From: Alphaproteobacteria bacterium
GTDB taxonomy: Bacteria; Pseudomonadota; Alphaproteobacteria; DSM-16000; Inquilinaceae
Direction: 5' to 3'
NCBI GenBank assembly: GCA_028281925.1
Contig: JANQIX010000032.1
Coordinates: 1 to 38,012, forward strand
DNA length: 38,012 bases
In this document: positions 1-10,482 of the stretch, piece after piece
Layout of the letters: every line of letters starts with the position of its first letter
Position numbering within the stretch: position 1 is the stretch's first letter
Position numbers and translations under genes: made by a program
Notes under the pieces: generated by a model
The model's input: only the letters and a program-made list of their open reading frames with translations
Database searches by the model: none
Told to the model about the DNA's origin: nothing

Positions 1-217
<217 letters not shown>

Positions 218-321
218 TCGGGTAAGGAGAGGGACCGGGCGGAGCTCGGAGTGCCGCCAAGAGCGCGCTCCGGGCTTCGGTTGAGCGGGCCCGAGCCTGC
301 AGACGCGGTGGCGAATGGACC

Positions 322-630
<309 letters not shown>

Positions 631-652
631 AGAGCGGCGAAGGATGGGAATG

Positions 653-1537
653 ATGCGCTCCGGCGTGATCGCACGGAAACTCGGCATGACCCGCGTCTTC
701 GACGACAGCGGCAGGCATGTGCCGGTGACGGTGCTGCAGCTCGACGACTGCCAGGTTGTCGATATCCGCACCGTTGAGCGGGACGGCTATCTGGCGGTCC
801 AGCTTGGCGCGGGCAAGGCGAAGGTGAAGAACGTGGCCAAAGCCCAGCGCGGCCATTTCGCCAAGGCGCAGGTCGAGCCGAAGAAGAAGATGGTGGAGTT
901 CCGGGTCAGCGAAGACTCGGTCCTGGAAGTCGGCGACCAGGTCCTGGCCAGCCATTTCGTCACCGGACAGCATGTCGATGTGACCGGCACGTCGGTCGGT
1001 AAGGGCTTTGCCGGATCGATGAAGCGGCACAACTTCCATGGGCTGCGCGCCAGCCATGGTGTGTCGATCTCGCACCGCTCGCATGGGTCGACCGGTCAGC
1101 GCCAGGATCCGGGGCGTGTGTTCAAGGGCAAGAAGATGGCGGGCCATCTGGGTGCCGAGCGGGTGACCGTCCAGAACCTGAGGGTCGTTGCCACCGACGA
1201 TGACCGCGGCGTGATCCTGGTGCGGGGCGCCGTCCCCGGCTCCGAAGGCGGCTGGGTTCTGGTGCGCGACGCCGTGAAGCGACGCCTGCCGGATGAAGCA
1301 CCGGTGCCCGGAGCGGTCCGCAAGGCGCCAGTCACCGAGGATGAACCGCCGGCAGCCGACACGGCACCGGAGGAGACTCCGTCGGCGGAGACTGCGTCGG
1401 AAAGCGTGGCCGAGCCCGAGGCTCCTGAGAGCGCGGAGGCCGCTCCGGCCGCGGAGGACACCTCTGCCGATGATGCGGCTCAGGCGACCCCTGAGGATGC
1501 CGCCGGCAGCGAACCCACTCCGGAAACGAAGGAGTGA
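653..1537 (+). CDS. rplC: 50S ribosomal protein L3 with a long acidic C-terminal tail
   Basis: L3 is an early-assembly 23S rRNA binder that reaches toward the peptidyl-transferase centre. The body (about 1-209) is typical: [15 protein letters not shown], then [15 protein letters not shown] and [21 protein letters not shown], which holds the Gln that PrmB methylates in Escherichia coli. After about residue 210 comes an 80-residue tail of Ala, Glu, Pro, Thr and Ser that the usual roughly 210-residue protein lacks. ATGs at 644, 650 and 653 are all in frame; 653 gives the family N-terminus and best spacing from the AAGGA at 640-644. It ends four bases before rplD. Confidence 0.96.
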   Translation: MRSGVIARKLGMTRVFDDSGRHVPVTVLQLDDCQVVDIRTVERDGYLAVQLGAGKAKVKNVAKAQRGHFAKAQVEPKKKMVEFRVSEDSVLEVGDQVLASHFVTGQHVDVTGTSVGKGFAGSMKRHNFHGLRASHGVSISHRSHGSTGQRQDPGRVFKGKKMAGHLGAERVTVQNLRVVATDDDRGVILVRGAVPGSEGGWVLVRDAVKRRLPDEAPVPGAVRKAPVTEDEPPAADTAPEETPSAETASESVAEPEAPESAEAAPAAEDTSADDAAQATPEDAAGSEPTPETKE

Positions 1538-1541
1538 GGCG

Positions 1542-2162
1542 ATGAAACTGCAGGTGAAGACCCTCGACAACGCGGAAGCCGGTGAGATCGAGCTCGACGA
1601 TGCGATCTTCGGGCTTGAGGCGCGGCCCGACATTCTGCATCGCATGGTTCTGTGGCAACTGGCCAAACGTCGGCGCGGCACCCACAAGGTGAAGACGCTG
1701 GGCGAGGTCAGCGGCACCACGAAGAAGCCGTATCGCCAGAAGGGTACGGGGCGTGCGCGCCAGGGCACGTTGCGTGCGCCGCATCATCGCGGCGGCGGTG
1801 TGGCCATGGGGCCGGTGCTCCGCAGTCACGAGCACGACCTGCCGAAGAAGGTCCGCCGGCTGGCCTTGCGCCATGCGCTCTCCGCCAAGGCGGCGGATGG
1901 AAAGCTGCTGGTGCTGGATGCCGCGAAGGCCGAGACGCACAAGACGAAGGCGCTGTTCGGGAGGCTGGAAACCCTCGGCCTGCGGTCTGCGCTGATCGTC
2001 GACGGTGACGAGCCGGACGAGGCGTTCCGGCGGGCCGCGCGCAACCTGCCTTTGATCGACGTGCTGCCGCAGGCCGGTGCCAATGTCTACGACATCCTGC
2101 GGCGGGATACGCTGGTGCTGACGCGCGACGCCGTGGCGAAGCTTGAGGAGCGCCTGAAGTGA
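1542..2162 (+). CDS. rplD: 50S ribosomal protein L4
   Basis: L4 of 206 residues, the usual length. It binds domain I of 23S rRNA, and its extended loop lines the peptide exit tunnel. The loop signature is visible as [19 protein letters not shown] followed by [14 protein letters not shown]. The start ATG at 1542 lies after GAGTGAGGCG, four bases past the rplC stop, so translation is probably coupled. The open frame continues upstream inside rplC but matches nothing there. In E. coli L4 autoregulates the S10 operon; no comparable leader is recognisable here. Confidence 0.97.
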   Translation: MKLQVKTLDNAEAGEIELDDAIFGLEARPDILHRMVLWQLAKRRRGTHKVKTLGEVSGTTKKPYRQKGTGRARQGTLRAPHHRGGGVAMGPVLRSHEHDLPKKVRRLALRHALSAKAADGKLLVLDAAKAETHKTKALFGRLETLGLRSALIVDGDEPDEAFRRAARNLPLIDVLPQAGANVYDILRRDTLVLTRDAVAKLEERLK

Positions 2163-2476
2163 GACACAACCGGCCAGTCTCGGTGTCGGCCGAACGCGCG
2201 TACGACCTCATCCGGTCGCCGGTCATCACCGAGAAGTCGACGATGATTTCGGAGTTCAATCAGGTGACGTTCCGCGTGCCGCTGGACGCGTCGAAGCCAG
2301 AGATCAAGGCGGCTGTGGAGATGCTGTTCAAGGTCAAGGTCAAGGCCGTGAACACGCTCCGGCAGAAGGGCAAGACCAAGCGGTTCCGCGGCATCATGGG
2401 CCGCCGGTCCGATGTGAAGAAGGCCGTCGTGACGCTTGCCGAAGGCCATCGCATTGACGTGAGCACGGGGGTCTAG
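2159..2476 (+). CDS. rplW: 50S ribosomal protein L23
   Basis: L23 lies at the exit of the peptide tunnel and is the docking site for trigger factor and SRP. The 105-residue product shows [16 protein letters not shown] near the start, then [22 protein letters not shown] and [16 protein letters not shown]. The start is GTG at 2159, which overlaps the rplD stop in a GTGA arrangement and suggests coupled translation. A later in-frame GTG at 2183 is possible and would remove eight non-conserved residues. Confidence 0.95.
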   Translation: MRHNRPVSVSAERAYDLIRSPVITEKSTMISEFNQVTFRVPLDASKPEIKAAVEMLFKVKVKAVNTLRQKGKTKRFRGIMGRRSDVKKAVVTLAEGHRIDVSTGV

Positions 2477-2480
2477 AGCG

Positions 2481-3308
2481 ATGGCGCTGAAATCTTCCAA
2501 TCCCGTCACGCCCGGCACGCGGCAGCTGATCCAGGTCGACCGGTCGGAGCTCTATAAGGGCAAGCCCGTCAAGCACCTGACCGAAGGCCTGACGAAGCAT
2601 GGCGGCCGCAACAATAGCGGGCGCATCACGGCGCGGCGGATCGGCGGCGGCCACAAGCGGCGCTATCGCGTCGTCGACTTCAAGCGGCGCAAGTTCGATG
2701 TGGCCGGTACCGTCGAGCGGATCGAGTACGATCCGAACCGGTCGGCCTTCATCGCGCTGATCCGCTATGCCGACGATGAGCTGGCGTACATCCTCGCACC
2801 ACAGCGCCTCGGCGTAGGCGATACGGTGATTGCCGGCGAGCGGGCAGACATCAAGCCCGGCAACGCCATGCCGCTGAAGAACATGCCGATCGGCACGATC
2901 GTGCACAATGTGGAGCTGAAGCCCGGCAAGGGCGGGCAGATGGCGCGTGCCGCCGGCACCTATGCTCAGTTGGTCGGCCGTGCAACAGGCTATGCGCAGC
3001 TCAAGCTTGGCTCCGGCGAGCTCCGGCTCGTGCGTGGCGACTGCATGGCGACGGTGGGCGCGGTGTCGAACCCGGACCAGGCGAACACCAAGCTGGGCAA
3101 GGCGGGCCGCACGCGGTGGATGGGCAAGCGCCCGTCGGTGCGCGGCGTGGTGATGAACCCGGTCGATCACCCCCATGGCGGCGGCGAGGGCCGCACCTCC
3201 GGCGGCCGCCATCCGGTGACGCCGTGGGGCAAGCCGACGAAGGGGCGCAGGACGCGCAACAACAAGGCGACGGACAAGTACATCGTCCGCAATCGCCACA
3301 GGTCATAA
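2481..3308 (+). CDS. rplB: 50S ribosomal protein L2
   Basis: L2 of 275 residues, full length. It is a primary 23S rRNA binder needed for subunit joining and peptidyl-transferase activity. Signatures are [19 protein letters not shown] in the N-terminal part, [19 protein letters not shown] in the middle, and [19 protein letters not shown] near the end, which holds the conserved histidine close to the catalytic centre. The C-terminus is strongly basic. It starts at ATG 2481, four bases after rplW. Confidence 0.98.
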   Translation: MALKSSNPVTPGTRQLIQVDRSELYKGKPVKHLTEGLTKHGGRNNSGRITARRIGGGHKRRYRVVDFKRRKFDVAGTVERIEYDPNRSAFIALIRYADDELAYILAPQRLGVGDTVIAGERADIKPGNAMPLKNMPIGTIVHNVELKPGKGGQMARAAGTYAQLVGRATGYAQLKLGSGELRLVRGDCMATVGAVSNPDQANTKLGKAGRTRWMGKRPSVRGVVMNPVDHPHGGGEGRTSGGRHPVTPWGKPTKGRRTRNNKATDKYIVRNRHRS

Positions 3309-3329
3309 GAGAGCGAGGGTAGTCAAGCG

Positions 3330-3608
3330 ATGGCGCGGTCCGTTTGGAAGGGCCCGTTCGTGGACGGGTACCTTCTTAAGAAGGCTGAGAATGCGCGCGG
3401 CAGCGGGCGTAACGAGATCATCAAGACGTGGTCGCGGCGCTCGACGATTCTACCGCAGTTCGTGGGCCTCACCTTCGCCGTCTACAACGGCCACAAGTTC
3501 CTGCCGGTGCTGGTGACCGAGAATATGGTGGGCCACAAGTTCGGCGAGTTCTCGCCGACGCGCACCTATTACGGTCACGCCGCCGACAAGAAGGCGAAGA
3601 GGAGGTAG
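3330..3608 (+). CDS. rpsS: 30S ribosomal protein S19
   Basis: S19 of 92 residues, a 30S head protein that pairs with S13 and contacts the A-site tRNA region. The family pattern is clear: [18 protein letters not shown] at the start, then [38 protein letters not shown] and GEFSPTRTY. The position between L2 and L22 is canonical. The rplV start follows within six bases. Confidence 0.98.
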   Translation: MARSVWKGPFVDGYLLKKAENARGSGRNEIIKTWSRRSTILPQFVGLTFAVYNGHKFLPVLVTENMVGHKFGEFSPTRTYYGHAADKKAKRR

Positions 3609-3613
3609 GGGCC

Positions 3614-3994
3614 ATGGGCAAACCATCGGCACCGCCGCGGCGGGAGGAGAATGAGGCGAGGGCGTTCGCCAAGCTGATCCGCTCCAGCCCGCGGAAGCTG
3701 AACATCGTCGCCCAGATGATCCGCGGCAAGCGCGCCGACGAGGCGCTGGCGTCGCTGACCTTTGCGCACCGCCGCGTCGCTCAGGACGTGAAGAAGGTGC
3801 TGCAGTCGGCGATCGCGAATGCGGAGAACAATCACGACCTGGACGTCGACCGCCTTTATGTGGCCGAGGCGTTCGTCGGCAGGCGGCTGGTCATGAAGCG
3901 GTTTCGGGCGCGTGCCAGGGGCCGTGTCGGACGTATCGAGAAACCCTGGTCGAACCTGACAGTCGTGGTTCGCGAGGCTGAGGAGACGGTTTGA
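3614..3994 (+). CDS. rplV: 50S ribosomal protein L22
   Basis: L22 of 126 residues. It contacts all 23S rRNA domains, and its beta-hairpin narrows the peptide exit tunnel, the site of many macrolide-resistance changes. Visible signatures are [20 protein letters not shown], then [21 protein letters not shown] and the hairpin [18 protein letters not shown]. The start ATG 3614 follows AGGAGGTAGGGGCC, a strong ribosome-binding site that overlaps the end of rpsS. The open frame runs upstream inside rpsS but has no meaning there. Confidence 0.97.
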   Translation: MGKPSAPPRREENEARAFAKLIRSSPRKLNIVAQMIRGKRADEALASLTFAHRRVAQDVKKVLQSAIANAENNHDLDVDRLYVAEAFVGRRLVMKRFRARARGRVGRIEKPWSNLTVVVREAEETV

Positions 3995-3997
3995 TCC

Positions 3998-4696
3998 ATG
4001 GGTCAGAAGGTAAACCCCATCGGCCTTCGCGTCGGCATCAATCGCACCTGGGACAGCAGGTGGTTTGCCGGGCGCGACTACGCCAATCAGCTGCACGAGG
4101 ATCTGCGGCTGCGCCGTTTCCTTGAGAAGCGTCTGTCGCAGGCGGGAATCAGCCGCATCGTCATCGAGCGGCCGGCCAAGCGCGCGCGGGTCACGATCCA
4201 CACAGCGCGGCCCGGTGTCGTGATCGGCAAGAAGGGTGCGGATATCGAGAAGCTGCGCCAGGAACTGGCGAAGATGACCGGCGGCGACGTCAACTTGAAC
4301 ATCATCGAGATCCGCAAGCCGGAGATCGATGCCAAGCTGATTGCCGAGAACATCGCCAGCCAGCTGGAGCGCCGGGTGGCTTTCCGCCGCGCGATGAAGC
4401 GCGCCGTGCAGAACGCCATGCGCCTGGGTGCCCAGGGCATCCGGATCAATTGCGGCGGCCGTCTCGGCGGCGCGGAGATCGCGCGGACTGAGTGGTACCG
4501 CGAAGGGCGCGTGCCGCTGCATACGCTCAGGGCGGATGTCGACTACGGGGTGGCGACGGCAAAGACGACCTACGGCACCTGCGGCGTGAAGGTGTGGGTG
4601 TTCAAAGGTGAAATCCTGGCCCACGACCCCATGGCGCAGGACAAGCGTCTGGCCGACGCCAATGCCGGCGAGCGGCCCAGCGGTCGCCCGTCGTAA
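3998..4696 (+). CDS. rpsC: 30S ribosomal protein S3
   Basis: S3 of 232 residues. It forms part of the mRNA entry channel and its helicase-like site. The type-2 KH domain carries the GxxG loop as G77-K-K-G80 in the context [16 protein letters not shown]. The C-terminal domain shows [18 protein letters not shown] and then [16 protein letters not shown], the normal family signature. The start ATG 3998 is four bases past rplV. A 47-base gap separates it from rplP. Confidence 0.98.
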   Translation: MGQKVNPIGLRVGINRTWDSRWFAGRDYANQLHEDLRLRRFLEKRLSQAGISRIVIERPAKRARVTIHTARPGVVIGKKGADIEKLRQELAKMTGGDVNLNIIEIRKPEIDAKLIAENIASQLERRVAFRRAMKRAVQNAMRLGAQGIRINCGGRLGGAEIARTEWYREGRVPLHTLRADVDYGVATAKTTYGTCGVKVWVFKGEILAHDPMAQDKRLADANAGERPSGRPS

Positions 4697-4743
4697 GGCG
4701 CCCGGACGGTGATGGACAAGGTTGCGAAGCGAGAGTTTGAGGG

Positions 4744-5169
4744 ATGCTAAGTCCGAAGCGCACAAAGTTCCGCAAGCAGCATAAGGGCCGCGTCAAAGGC
4801 GTGTCCGCTGCCGGAACGACCCTGAACTTCGGCGCTTACGGCCTGAAGGCCGTTGAGCCTGGCCGGGTGACGGCGCGGCAGATCGAAGCCTCGCGCCGCG
4901 CGATCACGCGTTACATCCGCCGCCAGGGGCGCGTGTGGATCCGGATCTTCCCGGATGTGCCGGTGTCGTCGAAGCCGGCTGAAGTGCGCATGGGCAAGGG
5001 TAAGGGCTCGCCGGAATACTGGATGTGCCGGGTCAAGCCCGGCCGGGTGATGTTCGAATTGGACGGCGTGCCGACCGACCTGGCCCGGCAGGCGTTCCTG
5101 CTGGCGGCAGCCAAGCTGCCGATGAAGACGCGATTCATCTCCCGCAACCTTGGGGAGACCGAAGGATGA
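4744..5169 (+). CDS. rplP: 50S ribosomal protein L16
   Basis: L16 of 141 residues. It organises the A-site tRNA binding region of the large subunit. It begins [16 protein letters not shown] and contains [19 protein letters not shown] then [20 protein letters not shown], the typical family core. The start ATG 4744 follows GAGGG. The stop overlaps the rpmC start as ATGA, suggesting coupled translation. Confidence 0.98.
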   Translation: MLSPKRTKFRKQHKGRVKGVSAAGTTLNFGAYGLKAVEPGRVTARQIEASRRAITRYIRRQGRVWIRIFPDVPVSSKPAEVRMGKGKGSPEYWMCRVKPGRVMFELDGVPTDLARQAFLLAAAKLPMKTRFISRNLGETEG

Positions 5170-5369
5170 ATGCCGAAGACGTGCGGGCCAAGACCGACGA
5201 CGAACTGAAGGACTCGCTGCTTCAGCTGAAGAAGGAGCAGTTCAATTTGCGGTTCCAGCGGGCGAACGGCCAGTTGGAGAATTTCGCTCGGGTGCGCGAA
5301 GTGCGCCGCGACATCGCTCGGATCAAGACGATCCAGAGCGAACGTCGCGGCGGCAGCGCCCGCGGCTGA
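5166..5369 (+). CDS. rpmC: 50S ribosomal protein L29
   Basis: L29 of 67 residues, a two-helix protein next to L23 at the tunnel exit. It has the usual charged helical pattern: [20 protein letters not shown], then [18 protein letters not shown] and [10 protein letters not shown]. The start ATG 5166 overlaps the rplP stop. A longer open frame upstream in this phase lies inside rplP and is not used. Confidence 0.95.
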   Translation: MNAEDVRAKTDDELKDSLLQLKKEQFNLRFQRANGQLENFARVREVRRDIARIKTIQSERRGGSARG

Positions 5370-5391
5370 CGGGACGAGGAGGAAGAAGGCG

Positions 5392-5694
5392 ATGCCGCGC
5401 CGTGTGCTCACGGGCAGGGTCGTGTCGGACAAGATGGACAAGACCGTCACAGTGCTGGTCGAACGACGGATCATGCACCCGGTCTATAAGAAGTTCATCA
5501 AGCGCTCGAAGAGGTTTCTTGCGCACGACGAAGGCAATGCCTGCCGCATCGATGATGTGGTGTCGATCGAGGAGGCGCCGCCCATGTCGCGCCGCAAGCG
5601 CTGGGTGGTCGTGCCGGGTTCCGCGGGCGGAGCCTCTGCCGGCAGCGCCGATGCGTCGGCGCCGGCCGTCGTGGCGGAGGACGCGCAGCCATGA
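5392..5694 (+). CDS. rpsQ: 30S ribosomal protein S17 with short C-terminal extension
   Basis: S17 of 100 residues, an OB-fold primary 16S rRNA binder. The core shows [20 protein letters not shown], then [19 protein letters not shown] and [19 protein letters not shown]. After about residue 79 an Ala/Gly/Ser-rich tail follows that the usual 80-85-residue protein lacks. The stop overlaps the rplN start (ATGA at 5691), so translation is probably coupled. Confidence 0.97.
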   Translation: MPRRVLTGRVVSDKMDKTVTVLVERRIMHPVYKKFIKRSKRFLAHDEGNACRIDDVVSIEEAPPMSRRKRWVVVPGSAGGASAGSADASAPAVVAEDAQP

Positions 5695-6059
5695 TCCAGA
5701 TGCAAACCAACCTGGATGTCGCCGACAATTCCGGCGCGCGACGGGTGCAGTGCATCAAGGTGCTCGGCGGCTCCAAGCGCCGGTTCGCCGGCGTCGGCGA
5801 TGTGATCGTCGTTTCGGTGAAAGAGGCGATCCCGCGCGGCCGCGTGAAGAAAGGCGACGTGCACCGCGCCGTCATCGTGCGCACGGCGAAGGAAGTGCGC
5901 CGGCAGGACGGCACCTCGATCAAGTTCGACGGCAATGCCGCCGTGTTGATCAACAAGCAGGGTGAGCCGATCGGCACGCGCATCTTCGGCCCCGTGACGC
6001 GTGAGCTGAGGGCCAAGCGGTACATGAAGATCATCAGCCTGGCGCCGGAGGTGCTGTGA
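5691..6059 (+). CDS. rplN: 50S ribosomal protein L14
   Basis: L14 of 122 residues, full length. It sits at the subunit interface, takes part in bridges to the 30S subunit and is the target of the silencing factor RsfS. It reads [20 protein letters not shown] at the start, [20 protein letters not shown] in the middle and [10 protein letters not shown] near the end. It opens the spc-type set and overlaps rpsQ by four bases. Confidence 0.98.
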   Translation: MIQMQTNLDVADNSGARRVQCIKVLGGSKRRFAGVGDVIVVSVKEAIPRGRVKKGDVHRAVIVRTAKEVRRQDGTSIKFDGNAAVLINKQGEPIGTRIFGPVTRELRAKRYMKIISLAPEVL

Positions 6060-6400
6060 TGGCCGCAGTGCAGAAGACCCGCGCCAAGCTGCGGATCAAG
6101 AAGGGTGACCGCGTCGTCGTCACCACCGGGCGCGACAAGGGCAAGCGCGGCGAGGTGCTGAAGGTCATTCCGGCCGAGAGCCGGGTGATCGTCCAGGGCG
6201 TCAACATGGTGTCGCGCCATCAGCGGCCGACCCCGCGCGCCCAGGGCGGCATCATCGAACGCGAAGCGCCGATCCATGTGTCCAACTTGGCGCATGTCGA
6301 TCCGGCCAGCGACCGGCCGACACGCGTCGGCTACATGACGCTTGAGGATGGCCGCAAAGTCCGGTTCGCCAAGCGGTCCGGTGAGGTCATTGATCGGTGA
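6059..6400 (+). CDS. rplX: 50S ribosomal protein L24
   Basis: L24 of 113 residues, an assembly initiator that carries a KOW motif. The KOW segment is visible as [20 protein letters not shown], followed by [20 protein letters not shown] and [15 protein letters not shown]. The start ATG 6059 shares its A with the rplN stop (TGATG). A GTG one codon earlier is the only other close option. Its stop overlaps the GTG of rplE. Confidence 0.97.
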   Translation: MAAVQKTRAKLRIKKGDRVVVTTGRDKGKRGEVLKVIPAESRVIVQGVNMVSRHQRPTPRAQGGIIEREAPIHVSNLAHVDPASDRPTRVGYMTLEDGRKVRFAKRSGEVIDR

Positions 6401-6951
6401 GCGCGAAAGAAATGGCTAGGCTGAAAGAGCATTACGAGACGGTCGTGAAGCCGGCCCTGATCAAGGAGTTCAACTATACGAACCCGATGCAGGTGCCGAA
6501 GATCGAGAAGATCGTGCTGAACATGGGGGTCGGCAAGGGCTCGCAGGACAGCAAGAAGATCTCCGCGGCCGTGCAAGACATGACCTCGATCGCCGGCCAG
6601 AAGCCGGTGGTGACCAAGGCCAAGAGATCGATCGCCGCCTTCAAGCTGCGCGAGGGCATGTCGGTGGGCGTGAAGACGACCCTGCGGCGTGGGCGGATGT
6701 ACGAGTTCCTCGATCGACTTGTGAACATCGCGCTGCCGCGGGTTCGCGATTTTCGGGGCCTAAAGGGTGACAGTTTCGACGGGCGCGGCAACTACGCCAT
6801 GGGCGTGCGCGAGCAGATCGTGTTCCCCGAGATCGACTACGACAAGGTCGACGAGGTGCGCGGTATGGACATCGTCATCTGCACCACGGCGAAGACGGAT
6901 CAGGAAGCCAGGGCCCTTCTGAAGGGCTTCGATTTCCCGTTCGTGAAGTAA
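6397..6951 (+). CDS. rplE: 50S ribosomal protein L5
   Basis: L5 of 184 residues. It binds 5S rRNA and forms the central-protuberance bridge to S13. Family signatures are [58 protein letters not shown] and [19 protein letters not shown]. It starts at GTG 6397 in a GTGA overlap with rplX. An in-frame ATG six codons in (6412) is a weaker alternative. Confidence 0.98.
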   Translation: MSAKEMARLKEHYETVVKPALIKEFNYTNPMQVPKIEKIVLNMGVGKGSQDSKKISAAVQDMTSIAGQKPVVTKAKRSIAAFKLREGMSVGVKTTLRRGRMYEFLDRLVNIALPRVRDFRGLKGDSFDGRGNYAMGVREQIVFPEIDYDKVDEVRGMDIVICTTAKTDQEARALLKGFDFPFVK

Positions 6952-6970
6952 CGGGTCTGGAGGACGGGAC

Positions 6971-7276
6971 ATGGCGAAGAAGAGTGCGGTTCAGAAGGAC
7001 AAGCGGCGCCGCCGGTTGGCGGACCAGCAGCGTGCGAAACGGGCGCGGCTGAAGGCGCTTGCCGAGGACCGTTCCGTGCCGGCCGAGGACCGCTTCGCGG
7101 CACGTTTGAAACTGGCCGAGATGCCGCGCAACGGCTCCAAGGTGCGGATACGCAACCGCTGCGAGCTAAGCGGCCGGCCTCGCGGGTTCTATCGTCGATT
7201 CCGCGTGAGCCGTGTGGCTCTGCGGGAGCTCGGGGCGACCGGCCAGATCCCCGGCATGGTCAAGGCGAGCTGGTAA
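6971..7276 (+). CDS. rpsN: 30S ribosomal protein S14 (zinc-free form)
   Basis: S14 of 101 residues, a 30S head protein. This is the long form without a zinc-binding CxxC pair; only one cysteine is visible, in [17 protein letters not shown]. The C-terminal [20 protein letters not shown] is typical of the family. The start ATG 6971 has a GGAGG upstream. The position between L5 and S8 is canonical. Confidence 0.98.
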   Translation: MAKKSAVQKDKRRRRLADQQRAKRARLKALAEDRSVPAEDRFAARLKLAEMPRNGSKVRIRNRCELSGRPRGFYRRFRVSRVALRELGATGQIPGMVKASW

Positions 7277-7292
7277 GGGAGTGTGAGGGGCG

Positions 7293-7691
7293 ATGTCGTT
7301 GAGCGATCCGTTGGGCGATCTGCTTACCCGCATCCGTAACGGCCAGCGGGCGGGCAAGGTGAGCGTCGACGCGCCGGCATCGAGGCTGCGGGCAAACGTG
7401 CTGGACGTTCTGAAGCGGGAAGGCTACATCCGTGGCTTCTCGGAATCGGAAGAGCGGGCGGGCATCCGCAAGCTTCAGGTCGAGCTGAAGTACCATGACG
7501 GTGAACCCGTCATCCGCAGCATCGACCGCGTGTCGAAGCCGGGACGCCGCGTCTATTCGAAGATCAAGGACCTGCCGCGGTACTACAACGGGCTTGGCAT
7601 CGCCATCCTGTCGACCCCGCGCGGTGTCATGTCCGACGCCGAAGCGCGCGCCGCCAATGTGGGTGGCGAAGTGCTTTGCCGCGTCTTCTAG
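7293..7691 (+). CDS. rpsH: 30S ribosomal protein S8
   Basis: S8 of 132 residues, a primary binder of the 16S central domain. In E. coli it is also the translational repressor of the spc operon. The start [17 protein letters not shown] and the C-terminal [19 protein letters not shown] match the family, and the last residues GGEVLCRVF are typical. Nothing here resembles an S8 target hairpin clearly enough to call. Confidence 0.98.
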   Translation: MSLSDPLGDLLTRIRNGQRAGKVSVDAPASRLRANVLDVLKREGYIRGFSESEERAGIRKLQVELKYHDGEPVIRSIDRVSKPGRRVYSKIKDLPRYYNGLGIAILSTPRGVMSDAEARAANVGGEVLCRVF

Positions 7692-7713
7692 CGGATTTGA
7701 GGGAACCTGCGCG

Positions 7714-8247
7714 ATGTCCCGCATCGGCAAGCATCCGGTGGCTATTCCCGCCGGGGTCGACGTCAAGATCGAGGGAACGGAGGTCAGCGCCAAGGGCAAG
7801 CTTGGCCAGCTGGCCGTGCAGATGGTCGAGGACGTGACTGTCGACCAGGCGGACGGGCGCATCACGGTGATGCCGCGCGACGAGACACGGCGCGCGCGCA
7901 TGCAGTGGGCCACCATGCGCACGCTGGTGAACAATGTCGTGACGGGCGTCAGCCAGGGCTTCAACAAGAAGCTCGAGATCGCCGGCGTCGGCTATCGCGC
8001 GGCCGTCGAAGGCAAGGACCTGGTGCTGCAGCTCGGTTACAGCCACGAGGTGCGGTATCCGATCCCCGAGGGCATTCAGATCCGTTGTGAGAGGCCGACC
8101 GCGATCGAGGTGAGCGGCATCGACAAGCAGCGGGTTGGCCAGGTCGCGGCAGAGATCCGCGCCTATCGTCCGCCGGAGCCCTTCAAAGGCAAAGGCATCA
8201 AGTACGAAGGCGAGACGATCCTGCGCAAGGAAGGCAAGAAGAAGTAG
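7714..8247 (+). CDS. rplF: 50S ribosomal protein L6
   Basis: L6 of 177 residues with two tandem alpha/beta domains, located near the sarcin-ricin loop. It starts MSRIGKHPVAIPAGVDVKIE. The second domain shows LEIAGVGYRAAVEGKDLVLQ and the end AAEIRAYRPPEPFKGKGIKY, which is the family signature. The start ATG 7714 is chosen by homology; the open frame runs far upstream into rpsH. A 74-base gap follows before rplR. Confidence 0.98.
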   Translation: MSRIGKHPVAIPAGVDVKIEGTEVSAKGKLGQLAVQMVEDVTVDQADGRITVMPRDETRRARMQWATMRTLVNNVVTGVSQGFNKKLEIAGVGYRAAVEGKDLVLQLGYSHEVRYPIPEGIQIRCERPTAIEVSGIDKQRVGQVAAEIRAYRPPEPFKGKGIKYEGETILRKEGKKK

Positions 8248-8321
8248 GGGGGCATCGCCCTGGCGCCGTGCGGCCACAGGCTGGCTGGAGCCGGGCGATT
8301 TGATGGACCGAGAGGACAGAC

Positions 8322-8684
8322 ATGCTGACGTCAAAGGCGCTGATGGACCGGCGCAAGCAGCGCAACCGGTGGAGCTTGCGGCGCAAGTCTGCGGGACGGC
8401 CGCGGCTTTCGGTGTTCCGCTCCAGCCGCCAGATCTACGCCCAGGTGATCGATGACGAGCGTGGCCACACGCTGGTGGCGGCATCGACCATGGACGCCGA
8501 TCTGCGCGCCGGCTTGAAGACCGGGGCGACGGTCGATGCGGCCAAGCAAGTGGGTGAACTGCTTGCAAAGCGGGCGCTGGAGGCCGGGATTGAGAAGGTT
8601 GTGTTCGATCGCGGCGGGTATCGCTACCACGGCCGTGTGAAGGCTCTGGCCGAGGGCGCCCGCGAGGGCGGCCTGAATTTCTGA
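8322..8684 (+). CDS. rplR: 50S ribosomal protein L18
   Basis: L18 of 120 residues, which binds 5S rRNA with L5 in the central protuberance. It reads RRSKxR-like near the start ([15 protein letters not shown]), then [19 protein letters not shown] and [19 protein letters not shown], the conserved end. The start ATG 8322 follows GAGAGGACAGAC. Confidence 0.97.
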   Translation: MLTSKALMDRRKQRNRWSLRRKSAGRPRLSVFRSSRQIYAQVIDDERGHTLVAASTMDADLRAGLKTGATVDAAKQVGELLAKRALEAGIEKVVFDRGGYRYHGRVKALAEGAREGGLNF

Positions 8685-8701
8685 CGGGGACGGGTAAGAG
8701 T

Positions 8702-9271
8702 ATGGCACGCACGCCACGCGAAGGACGCGGGGAACGCGAAGAGAGCGAGTTTGTAGAAAAGCTCGTGAGCATCAACCGCGTCGCGAAGGTGGTCAAAGGC
8801 GGCCGCCGGTTCGGCTTCGCCGCCCTGGTGGTGGCCGGTGACGGGCGCGGGCGCGTGGGCTTCGGCTCCGGCAAGGCGCGCGAAGTGCCGGAGGCTATCC
8901 GCAAGGCGACAGAACAGGCCAAGCGCAGCATGGTCCGTGTGCCTTTGCGCGAGGGGCGCACGCTGCACCATGACATCCACGGCCATTTCGGTGCCGGAAA
9001 GGTCGTGCTGCGGGCCGCTCCGGCGGGTACGGGCGTGATCGCCGGCGGGCCCATGCGGGCGATCTTCGAGGCCCTTGGGGTTCAGGATGTGGTCGCCAAG
9101 TCGATCGGCACCTCCAATCCCCACAACATGGTGAAGGCGACCTTCGACGCCTTGCGTCGTGTCGAGGGACCGCGCCTTGTCGCGTCCCGGCGCGGCCGTC
9201 GCGTGAGCGACATCATCGGCCGCCGCGAGACCGAGACACCTGCCCAGCAGGAGCAAGCAGCCAATGGCTGA
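8702..9271 (+). CDS. rpsE: 30S ribosomal protein S5
   Basis: S5 of 189 residues, important for decoding accuracy and the mRNA entry channel. The N-terminal dsRNA-binding-like domain reads [20 protein letters not shown] then [20 protein letters not shown]. The C-terminal domain shows [18 protein letters not shown] and [19 protein letters not shown]. Its last eight bases overlap the start of rpmD. Confidence 0.98.
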   Translation: MARTPREGRGEREESEFVEKLVSINRVAKVVKGGRRFGFAALVVAGDGRGRVGFGSGKAREVPEAIRKATEQAKRSMVRVPLREGRTLHHDIHGHFGAGKVVLRAAPAGTGVIAGGPMRAIFEALGVQDVVAKSIGTSNPHNMVKATFDALRRVEGPRLVASRRGRRVSDIIGRRETETPAQQEQAANG

Positions 9272-9857
9272 CCCGACGAAGACCGAGCCGCAGGCGCCGG
9301 CGGCGGACGCCGCTGCTGCGAGCCCGGAGAAGACCGACACGGAAGCCGCTGAGACGGCTGCGGCGGATACGGCTGTTCCGGCAGCGTCCGAGCCCGAAAC
9401 GACAGCGAGTGACGAAGCGGCCGCGCCCGATGCGGCCGCTGCCGATACAGCTGCGGCTGCGGATGAACCAGCCGAAGCCAGTGCGACGGATGCGCCGGCG
9501 GAACAGGACGAGCCGACCGATCCGGTAGCGGCGGCCCCGGTCGAAACCGCTGTCGAAGAGCCGGTGCCGGCCGCACCCGCAGTTCAGCCGGCTCCCGCTC
9601 CGGTCGCTCCGGCGGCTGCACCCGCCGCCAAGGCGGAGCGCGCGGAACGACGGAAGCCCCGGGCACCGATCAGCGGACCCAGCTTGAAGGTGCGGCAGAT
9701 CGGGAGCCCGATCGGCCGGCGGCGCGACCAGCGGGCGACCCTGATCGGCCTGGGCCTGAACAAGATGCACCGGGTGCGGGAATTGCCCGATACGCCCGCG
9801 GTGCGCGGCATGATCGAGAAGGTCAAGCATCTGGTCGTCGTCGAGAACGAGGGCTGA
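9264..9857 (+). CDS. rpmD: 50S ribosomal protein L30 with a ~130-residue N-terminal extension
   Basis: The last ~63 residues are a normal L30: [20 protein letters not shown], then [20 protein letters not shown] and [13 protein letters not shown]. Bacterial L30 is usually about 60 residues. Here it is preceded by about 130 residues of Ala, Glu, Pro, Thr and Asp with a short basic stretch ([13 protein letters not shown]) just before the core. The ATG at 9264 overlaps rpsE by eight bases, and a CAGGAG lies upstream at 9247-9252, so the long start is plausible. No ATG occurs at the core; only an internal GTG (9690) could give a short form. Folded state and role of the extension are unknown. Confidence 0.93.
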   Translation: MADPTKTEPQAPAADAAAASPEKTDTEAAETAAADTAVPAASEPETTASDEAAAPDAAAADTAAAADEPAEASATDAPAEQDEPTDPVAAAPVETAVEEPVPAAPAVQPAPAPVAPAAAPAAKAERAERRKPRAPISGPSLKVRQIGSPIGRRRDQRATLIGLGLNKMHRVRELPDTPAVRGMIEKVKHLVVVENEG

Positions 9858-9910
9858 TGCCCTTTTGGGACACCCGGCCGATGCGGCCGCGGGATCGGGA
9901 TTGAAGAACG

Positions 9911-10402
9911 ATGAAGTTGAACGAGCTGCGCGACAACGAAGGGGCCCGCAAGCGGCGCATGCGGGTCGGCCGCGGCATCGGCTCCGGCAAAGGCAAGACG
10001 GCCGGGCGGGGCCAGAAGGGCCAGAAGAGCCGCACCGGCGTGTCGATCGGCGGGTTCGAGGGTGGCCAGATGCCGCTCTATCGGCGCCTGCCCAAGCGCG
10101 GCTTCAACAATGCCGTGTTTCGCAAGCACTATGCGCTGGTCAATCTCGGCCGCCTGCAGCAGGCCATCGACCGCGGCCGGGTCGATCCCGCACAGCCGAT
10201 CGACGCCGAGGCGCTGCTGCGCGCCGGGCTGATCGACAAGCCGCTGGACGGCGTGCGGCTGCTGGCCAAGGGCGAGTTGAAGACCAAGGTGACAATTGCT
10301 GTTGCCGGAGCGTCGGCGGCGGCCGTCGCGGCGGTCGAGGCACTGGGCGGGCAGGTATCGGTCTCAGGCGCGGGCGCGGCTGCGACGGAGGGCCAGCCTT
10401 AA
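9911..10402 (+). CDS. rplO: 50S ribosomal protein L15
   Basis: L15 of 163 residues, a late-assembly protein that reaches into the 50S core through a glycine-rich N-terminal arm. The arm is plain: [20 protein letters not shown] then [20 protein letters not shown]. The globular part has [20 protein letters not shown]. The last ~25 residues are Ala/Gly-rich and slightly longer than usual. The start ATG 9911 lies 53 bases after rpmD. Confidence 0.97.
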   Translation: MKLNELRDNEGARKRRMRVGRGIGSGKGKTAGRGQKGQKSRTGVSIGGFEGGQMPLYRRLPKRGFNNAVFRKHYALVNLGRLQQAIDRGRVDPAQPIDAEALLRAGLIDKPLDGVRLLAKGELKTKVTIAVAGASAAAVAAVEALGGQVSVSGAGAAATEGQP

Positions 10403-10482
10403 TTGTGCCGCGACGGCGGGTATAGTGTGCCGCATGAGTGAGTCGCGCGGGAGGCGCGCCCCCTAAGCCCGGCGAGGACGAT

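Noticed and set aside
10403..10482. TATAGT at 10421-10426 as a possible secY promoter
   Set aside because: The only TTG-type -35 candidate (10403-10408) is 12 bases away, too close. Without a partner box, the hexamer alone is not enough.
10438..10482. Upstream GTG start for SecY
   Set aside because: It adds 15 residues not found in the family, whereas ATG 10483 gives the standard N-terminus with good ribosome-binding-site spacing.
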